Origin: an uncultured Clostridium sp.
Lineage (GTDB): Bacteria; Bacillota; Clostridia; TANB77; CAG-508
Direction: 5' to 3'
Assembly (NCBI GenBank): GCA_902462295.1
Contig: CABQAZ010000007.1
Span: forward strand, 5,081-69,080
DNA: 64,000 nt
Shown here: one piece after another, positions 21,201 to 30,200 of the stretch
Position numbering within the stretch: the stretch's first letter is position 1
Layout of the letters: each line of letters opens with the position of its first letter
Position numbers and translations under genes: made by a program
The notes under the pieces: model-generated
What the model saw: only the letters and a program-made list of their open reading frames with translations
Told to the model about the DNA's origin: nothing
The model's database searches: none

Positions 21201-24200
21201 TCAAAGTCTGATAATACTAATTGATATTGTTGTGATACTACTTGTGATTTTCCATTTATTGTTTTTGACACATCATTTGCTGTTATTCTTGTCAATGTTC
21301 TTGTTATTTGTGAAGTTGGTACTAATTCACCATCTACATATACTGAAATCTCATCTGTTGATAATTCTTTTGATGTATCTAAATATTTATCTATTACATT
21401 AAATATTATTGTTTCTGTCTTTAATTCACTATCTTTATTTGATGATACTTTTTCTATTTTTGGTCTAATAAAATCTACATGTCCTAATTCAAATTCTTGT
21501 TTATTACTTGTATTATTAGATTCATCTGTTATTGTTCCTGCTTCTATTTCAATCTTTGTTGTACCACTCCATTCAAAGAAGTCTTTTCCAGTTCGTTTTG
21601 AAACTTCTTCCCAATCTGTTAATGTTAATGTATATTTAACTCCATATTGTACTTGAGTATCTACTCCATCTACTTTTCTTGTTTCTTTTAATTGAACTGC
21701 CTCACTCAATTCTTTCTTAACATTTTCTGTTGTTGTTACTTCTTCTCCATCAACATATACTTTTATCTTAGCCGTTGTCAAACTATCACTTGCATAATAC
21801 TTATCTGTTCCCATTAAGTCAACTGTTACTTTCTTGTTTATATGGTCTATATTGATATTATCTGTTTTCCACATTGGGTCTACAACATCTACTATTTGTT
21901 GATTTCCTGTATTGTCTGGCTCATTTACTCCTATTGTTATTGTTGTTGCAATATTTGTATTTCCAGATTTATCTGTGGCAACCCCAGCTGGGATGGATAT
22001 GCTCATTGGACCACTGTAGTCTTTATATTTTCCATCCGCTGTTTGTTGCTCTAATCCACTTATTACTAATCTGTATTTTTCTCCAATTTTTACTTGTTCG
22101 CCATTTCTTGTTTCATTAATATCTTCAACTTTTGTTAATTCTTTTGTTATTTTTTCATCTGGTATTGTTGAATCTGTATCAATTAATTTTATAGCCAAAT
22201 TGTTTACCGCATTTTCATCACTTAATGTTGTTAAATCAAAATATTTATCTGTTACTGAAAATTCTACAGTTAGTGTTTTATTATCATAATCTATATTTCC
22301 ATTTGAATATACATATGTTAATTCAGGATTAATATAATCAGTAAACATTGTTCCATTTGTATTTTTATCTGTTGTACTATCTTTGAATTCAATATCTACC
22401 ATTTCTCCTGTTGTGTCTATTGCTTGTAAGTTTTGGTTTCCATATTTATCAGATAATGTCTTTTTATCTATTTTTAATGAAATGTTACCACTCCATTCTT
22501 TATAGCTCTTTCCTTGTTGTCTTAATTCTTCTTCTAAGTCTGATAATGTTAGAACATGAACTACATCATTTGCACCTGTTATACTATTTGAAGTTGTTGT
22601 TGCTTCTGTAAGTGTTTTTGTTATTGTGTTTGCTTCTTCTCCATCAAAATATACATGTATATTGTCTGTTGTTAATGAACTTGTTACATCACTTGTATAT
22701 TCATTTGCTGGTACTTCTGCATTTGTTCTACCTTTTAATGTTATTGTTATGTTTTTATTTGTTGTGCTTATTGTTGATGATTGTTTTACCCATTCTGTTC
22801 TATATTTTGGATTTATTGTTCCTCTTGTATATTCTATTGCTGAGTCTGTTGTATCTGTGTTTAACTTAAAGTTATTTTTATTTAGATATATTGGCTCTGA
22901 TGTATATATTGTTATTTCTCCGTCTTTACCTGTATTTGTAAACATATCTGTATTTGTTCCAGCTATTTTTGTAAATGCTGGTCCTAAATCTATAGTTGTC
23001 ATGGCTGTTAAACCTGTTTGATAGAACATACTTGTCATATCTGTTACATTTGTTGTATAGAATTTATCACCTAAGTCTAAAGCTGTTAAAGTATTTTTTC
23101 CAGTTTCATAAAACATACTATTCATATTTGTAACATTACTTGTGTCAAATTTATCTCCTAGTTTTATTTCTGTTATTGAAGAACTTCCTGTTCCCCAGAA
23201 CATTCCTGACATATTTGTTACTTTACTTGTATCAAATTTATCTTTTAAATCTAATTCAGTTAAAGCTTCCATTTCTTTGAACATTTCACTCATATTAGTT
23301 ACTTTACCTGTATTAAAGTTATCTCCTAATCCTAAAGTTGTTAATTTAGTTTTTCCTGTTTGATAGAACATTTTACTCATTTCTGTTACATTTTCTGTAT
23401 AGAATTTGCTTCCTAACTTAAAGCTTGCCATTTTTGTGTAACCTGTTCCACTGAACATATCACTCATATCTGTTACTTTGCTTGTATCAAATTTTCCAGT
23501 TAATTCAAAGCTTGTCATTGAATTATGTCCTATTCCCTCAAACATATGACTCATATTTGTTACTTTTCTTGTATCAAATTTGTCTCCTAGGATGAATTCT
23601 GTCATTGAATTATATCCTGTATTTTTAAACATTGCAGTCATATTTGTTACACTTTCAACATTCAATAATCCAATATTAGAAATTGTTTCTGTTGATGTAC
23701 ATTTATCTGAATATCCAATATTAGCAAATAAGTAACTTGAATCAATATTTCCAAATATTTCATCATCACTACCTATATAAACTTTTAATGTACCATTATC
23801 ATTTGTTGTATACCATGCTAAAATTGATTTATCTTGATTTACTGAAACATCCCAAGCTGTATCATCTTTTATTTCTTTTGAAGCTCTATCATAAACACTT
23901 GCTGGTATGTTATCTACAAATGTTATATTGTCTATATTTTGTCTTTCAATTTTATTTACTTTTTCATTATCACTATTTTTACTTCCTAATAAACCGCTTG
24001 TTGGTTCTGTTTCTGTATTTGTTTCTGCCAATGTTGTAACTAATGTTAATTCTGTATCTTTATTTTTGTTTCCAGATTTATCAGTAATTGTACCTGCTTC
24101 AATTCTAATCTTTACTTGGTTTTTATCTAAGTCTAATCCATCTCCACTTATATTGATTACATATTGATTTCCTATTTGCTTCTTATCAATTTCACTATTT

Positions 24201-27200
24201 ACCGCTGTAGCTGTTCCAACTCTAATATTAATATTTGAAGTTACTTCATTTCCATTTATTAATACTTTAATCTTATCAGCTATTAAATTACTGCTTGCAA
24301 AATATTTATCTGTTCCTTTTACTGTTATTGTTGCAGTTTTTTCATTAACATTTACAGTAGCATTTACTTTTTCCCATATTGGGTCTACAACGTCTACTAT
24401 TGTTCCATCTCCAGTAACTTCTTCACCTTTAATTTCTATTCCAGAAGTTATTGTTATTGCATTATTTTTATTTCCTGTAGTATCTGTAACTTTATTTTCA
24501 GGAATTGCAACTGTAATTACACCACTGTAATCTAGAGTTTCTTTTCCATCCAATTTTTCTAATTGTTCTAAATGAGATAATTTCAATGTATAACGTTTTC
24601 CTATTACTTTATCTTCTCCATTTACTGTATTTGTAATATCCTCAGAAGTTAATTCTTTTGCTACTCCATGTACTCCTGTATTATCCCAATTTGGTTCTTC
24701 ATTATCAATTTTGATATTTAAATCATTAATTAATAATGTACTAGCACTAAAATGTTTATCTGTAATATCAAATACCATTGTGAATGTTTTTCCATCATAA
24801 TCAATATCTGATTCTGTATATCTGTATGTTACATTTGGTTTTATAAAGTCTACAAAATCTCCTGCTATTGTTGTTTCTTCATTTACATTTGGATTTGGTG
24901 TATTTTTATCTTTTACTGCTCCCTCTGCAATTTTTATTGATACATTACCACTCCAATCTGAATATTCTCTATCATAGTTTATTGATGTTCTTGCTTGTTC
25001 AAAGTCTGATAATACTAATTGATATTGTTGTGATACTACTTGTGATTTTCCATTTATTGTTTTTGACACATCATTTGCTGTTACTCTTGTTAATGTTTTT
25101 GTTATTGTACTTGCTTCTTCTCCATCTACATATACTGTTATTTCATCTGCTGTCATTTGTTTTGATGTATCTAAATATTTATCTATTACATTAAATGTTA
25201 TTGTTTCTGTTTTGTCAGTGTCATTTTTGTTAGATGATACTTTTTCTATTTTTGGTTTTATAAAATCTACATATCCTAATTCAAATTCTTGTTTCTTGCT
25301 TGTATTATTAGATTGGTCTTTTATTGTTCCTGCTCCTATTTCAATCTTTGTTGTACCACTCCATTCAAAGAAGTTCTTTCCTGTTTGTTTTGAAACTTCT
25401 TCCCAATCTGTTAATGTTAATGTATATCTAACTCCATATTGTACTTGAGTATCTACTCCATCTACTTTTCTTATTTCTGTTAATGGATTTTCTACATCTT
25501 CAACTAGTGATTTTTTTACATTAGCTGTTGTTGTTACTTCTTCTCCATCTACATATACTTTTATATTAGCTGTTGTTAAACTACAACTTGCATAATATTT
25601 ATCTGTTCCTATTAAATCAACTGTTACTTTCTTGTTTGTATGGTCTATATTGATATTTTCTGTTTTCCATGTTGGGTCTACAACATCTACTATTTGTTGA
25701 TTTCCTGTATTATCCGGTTCATTTACTCCTATTGTTATTGTTGTTGCATTATTTGTATTTCCTGATTTATCTGTTGCAACTCCAGCTGGGATGGATATGC
25801 TCATTGGTCCACTGTAGTCTTTATATTTTCCATCCACTGTTTGTTGCTCTAATCCACTTATTACTAATCTGTATTTTTCTCCAATTTTTACACTTTTTCC
25901 GTCACGTGTTTCATTTACATCTTCTACTTTTGTTAATTCTTTTGTTATTTTTTTATTTGATATTGTTGAATCTGTGTCTATTAATTTTACTGTTAATTCA
26001 TCTGCTATATTTTCTGTACCTAATGTTGTGCTACTAAAATATTTGTCTACTACTGAAAATTCTACTGTAAGTGTTTTATTTGTATAATTAATATTTTTGT
26101 CTGAATATACATATGTAATTTCTGGTTTTATGTAATCAGTAAACATTGTTCCATTTGTATTTTGTTCAACTTTGTTTGTTTCTTTTATTTCAATATCTAC
26201 CATTTCTCCAGTTGTGTCTATTGCTTGTAAGTTTTGGTTTCCATACTTATCTGATAATGTTTTTTTGTTTATTTTTAATGAAATGTTACCACTCCATTCT
26301 TTATAGCTTTTTCCTTGTTGTCTTAATTCTTCTTCTAAATTTGATAATGTTAATACATGAACTACATCATTTGCACCTGTAGTACCATTTGAAGTTGTTG
26401 TTGCTTCTGTAATTGATTTTGTTATTGTGTCTGCTTCTTCTCCATCAAAATATACATGTATATCATCTGTTGTTAATGTACTTGTTACATCACTTTTATA
26501 TTCATTTGCTGGAACTTCTGCATTTGTTCTACCTTTTAATGTTATTGTTATGTTTTTATTTGTTGTATTTATTGTTGATGATTGTTTTACCCATTCTGTT
26601 CTATATTTTGGATTTATTGTTCCTCTTGTATATTCTATTGCTGAGTCTGTTGTATCTGCATTTAATTTAAAATTGTTTTTGTTTAAATAAATTGATTCTG
26701 CAACTTTTATTATTACTCCACTTTTTCCTGTATTATAGAACATGTTATCATGTGTACCTGCTATTTTTGTAAATGCTGGTCCTAAATCTATAGTTGTCAT
26801 GGCTGTTTGTCCACATTGATAGAACATATTTGTCATATCTGTTACATTTGTTGTATAGAACTTGTCTCCTAAATCTAAATTTGTTAAAGTTGTTTTTCCT
26901 GTTTCATAGAACATGCTGTTCATATTTGTAACATTGCTTGTGTTAAATTTATCTCCTAGTTTTATTTCTGTTATTGATGAACTTCCTGTTCCCCAGAACA
27001 TTCCTGACATATTTGTTACTTTACTTGTATCAAACTTACCTTTTAAATCCAATTTAGTTAATGCTTCCATCTCTTTGAACATTTCGCTCATATTAGTTAC
27101 TTTTGCAGTATTAAAGCCATCTTTCAAATTTAAAGTTTTTAATTTTTTACTTCCTGTTTGATAGAACATTTGACTCATATCTGTTACATTACTTGTATTA

Positions 27201-30200
27201 AATCCATCATTTAGTTCAAAAGTTGTCATTTCTGTGTATCCTGTAGCATTAAACATTCCATTCATATAAATTACTTTTGTTGTATCAAATTTAGTTCCTA
27301 AATTTAATCCTGTTAATTTTGTATAACCACTGTTTTTAAACATATTAGACATGTCTGTTACTTTACTTGTATTAAAGTTAGCTCCTAAATTTATATCTGT
27401 CATTGCTGTATATCCTGTTGATTCAAACATTTCTTTCATATTTGTTACATTACTTGTATCAAATTTACTTCCTAACTCTAGCTTTTTCATTGATTTATAT
27501 CCGGTATATCTAAACATTCTGTACATATTAGTTACACTATTTACATTTAATAAATCTATATTAGTAATTGTTTCTGTTGATGTACATTTATCGCCTTTTC
27601 CTATATATGCAAATAAATCTGTAGAATCTTGATTTGCAAATATTTCACTATCACTACCTATATAAACTTTTAAACTTCCATTTGCATTTGTTGTATACCA
27701 CGCTAAAATTGATTTATCTTGTTCTGCTGATACGTCCCATGTTGTACTGTCTTTATAAGATTGTGTTGTTTCATCATATCCAACATTTGCTGGTATATTA
27801 TTCATAAATGTTATATTGTCAATGTTCTGTCTTTGTATTTTTGTGTTTCCTAAAAATGGTGATGTTTCTTTAGATTCTGAATTTGTTTCTTCATCATATG
27901 TTCCTGTATATGTTGGTTTTAATGTATTATATAATACTAAATCAGTTTCTTTATTTCCATTTCCAGAATTATCTGTTACAAGTCCTGCTGGTATTTTTAT
28001 TTTTACTTGGTTTACAGTTGTATCAAACCCTTTTACTGTTAATGTATATTCTACACCATATTGTACTGTTGTAGTTGAACCATCTACTGTTCTTTCTTCT
28101 TTCAATTCACTACTTTCAAATGTTTCAATTTGGGCTGTTGATGACTCTTCTCTATTTACATATATTTTGATATTATCTTTTGCTATTGTACTTGCTTTAA
28201 AGTATTTATCTGTTACTTTAAATTTTAATGTTGCAGTTTTGTCTATTGCATTTGCTGATGTACTTTCTTTTTCTATTAATGGGTCTACTACGTCTACTAT
28301 TTCTCCTGTTCCAGTTCCTCCTGGTATGTTTATTCCTGATGTTATCGTTTTTGATATATTTTTATTTCCTGTTTCGTCTGCCATTTTATTTGCAGGTATT
28401 ACTACTGTAATTACACCACTGTAGTTTAAGTAATTTTCTTTCTCTTTTACTTGTAATTGTTCTAAGTTTGATAATTGCAGTGTATAACGTTTTCCTATTA
28501 CTTTATTTGTGCCATTTACTGTTTCTGTTATATCTGCTTTTTGTAGACTTCTTGTTACTTCATTCCAATCTGGTACTTTTCCATCAACTTTAATTGTTAA
28601 GTCTTCTTTTTTTAATTCTGTTGAATTTTTTGCATCATAGTATTTGTCTATCATATCAAATACCATTGTATATGTTTTATCTGTTTTATTTATATCTGAT
28701 GTTGAATGTTTATATATTATTTCTGGTTTTACTACATCTGTTCTATCTGTTATTGTTGCTGTATCTGGATTTAATGTGTTTCCTCTTACATCTGTTACTG
28801 CATTTTCATCTATTTCTATTTTCAATGCACCACTTAATTCTCTATATGCTCTATTTGAATTCAAGAATTCTTCATCTGTTTCTGCTATACTTCCAATTTC
28901 TAATGTGTATTGATGTCCTACAATTCTTTCTATTCCATCTATAGTTGTTTTTATTTCTACAGCTTTTGCTATTTTTTTAGTTATTTGATTATCTACTTGT
29001 GTTCCATCTATCCAAACTGAAATTTCGTCTGGTGTTATTAATTTTGTTGATTTATAGTTTTTATCTGTTACGTTAAATACTATTGTTTCTTTGTTGTTTT
29101 CTACATCTCTTGTTTTTTGTATATAAAAAAGTTCTGGTCCAGTATAATCAACATTTCCTATGGCTAATATTTGTTCTTTTGTTGAATTTCCATATTTATC
29201 TGTTATTGTTCCAGCTTCCATTTTTAATTTGATGTTTCCACCATTTTCGTTTTTGTATTTAGCTGTTCCTCCAACTATAGGATTTATTGGAGTGAATTCT
29301 GTATATCCTCCCTCTACTGGTACTATGTTTGATATTGTTAATGTATATTCATATTCTTGGTCTGCTGTTATTTCTGTTGGTCCATCTAGTGTTTTTACTA
29401 TTGCTGTTGATTCTACATCATTTACTATTATTTTTATGTCTTCTTTTGCTAGTTCAAATTTACTTGAATCTTTTATCAAATATTTATCTTTTACTCTTAT
29501 CTTTATAATTCCTGTATTTGGGTCTGAACTTGCTACTGTCCATACTGGGTCTACTACGTCGACAATTTCTTGATTTCCTGTGTTGTCTGGTTCATTTACT
29601 CCTATTGTTATTGTTTTTGTAATATTAGAGTTACTAGATGTATCTGTTGCTAATCCTGATGGAAATGTTATACTCATTGGTCCACTGTATGTTTCTCCAT
29701 TTCCTATTCCTTTTTCATCTACTTGTTCTAATCCTCCTATTACTAATTTATATTTTTCTCCTATTTTTACTGGTGTTTCTTCTCCATCTCTTTCTTCTGT
29801 TATATCTTCTATTTTTGTTATATTTTTTGTTATATTTGCATTTGGTATTTCTGTGTCTGTGTCTAATAATTTTACTATTATTTTATCAGCACTATTTAAA
29901 ACTGTTGATGTGTTAAAATATTTATCTGTTACAGAGAATTCTATTGTTAATGTTTTATTTGTGTGGTCTATATTTCCATTTGAATATATGTATGTGAATT
30001 CTGGTTTTATAAAATCTGCAAACATCTTGTTTGCTGTATTACGGTCTGTGTCTTCATCATTGATTGTTACATCTATCCAACTCCCATCTTCATCTGTTTC
30101 CATCATATTTTGATTTCCGTTTTCGTCTGTTAGTATATTTGTCATATATGTGCTTTCTTCTTTTCCTCTTCCTGATATTTTTAATGTAACATTTCCAGAC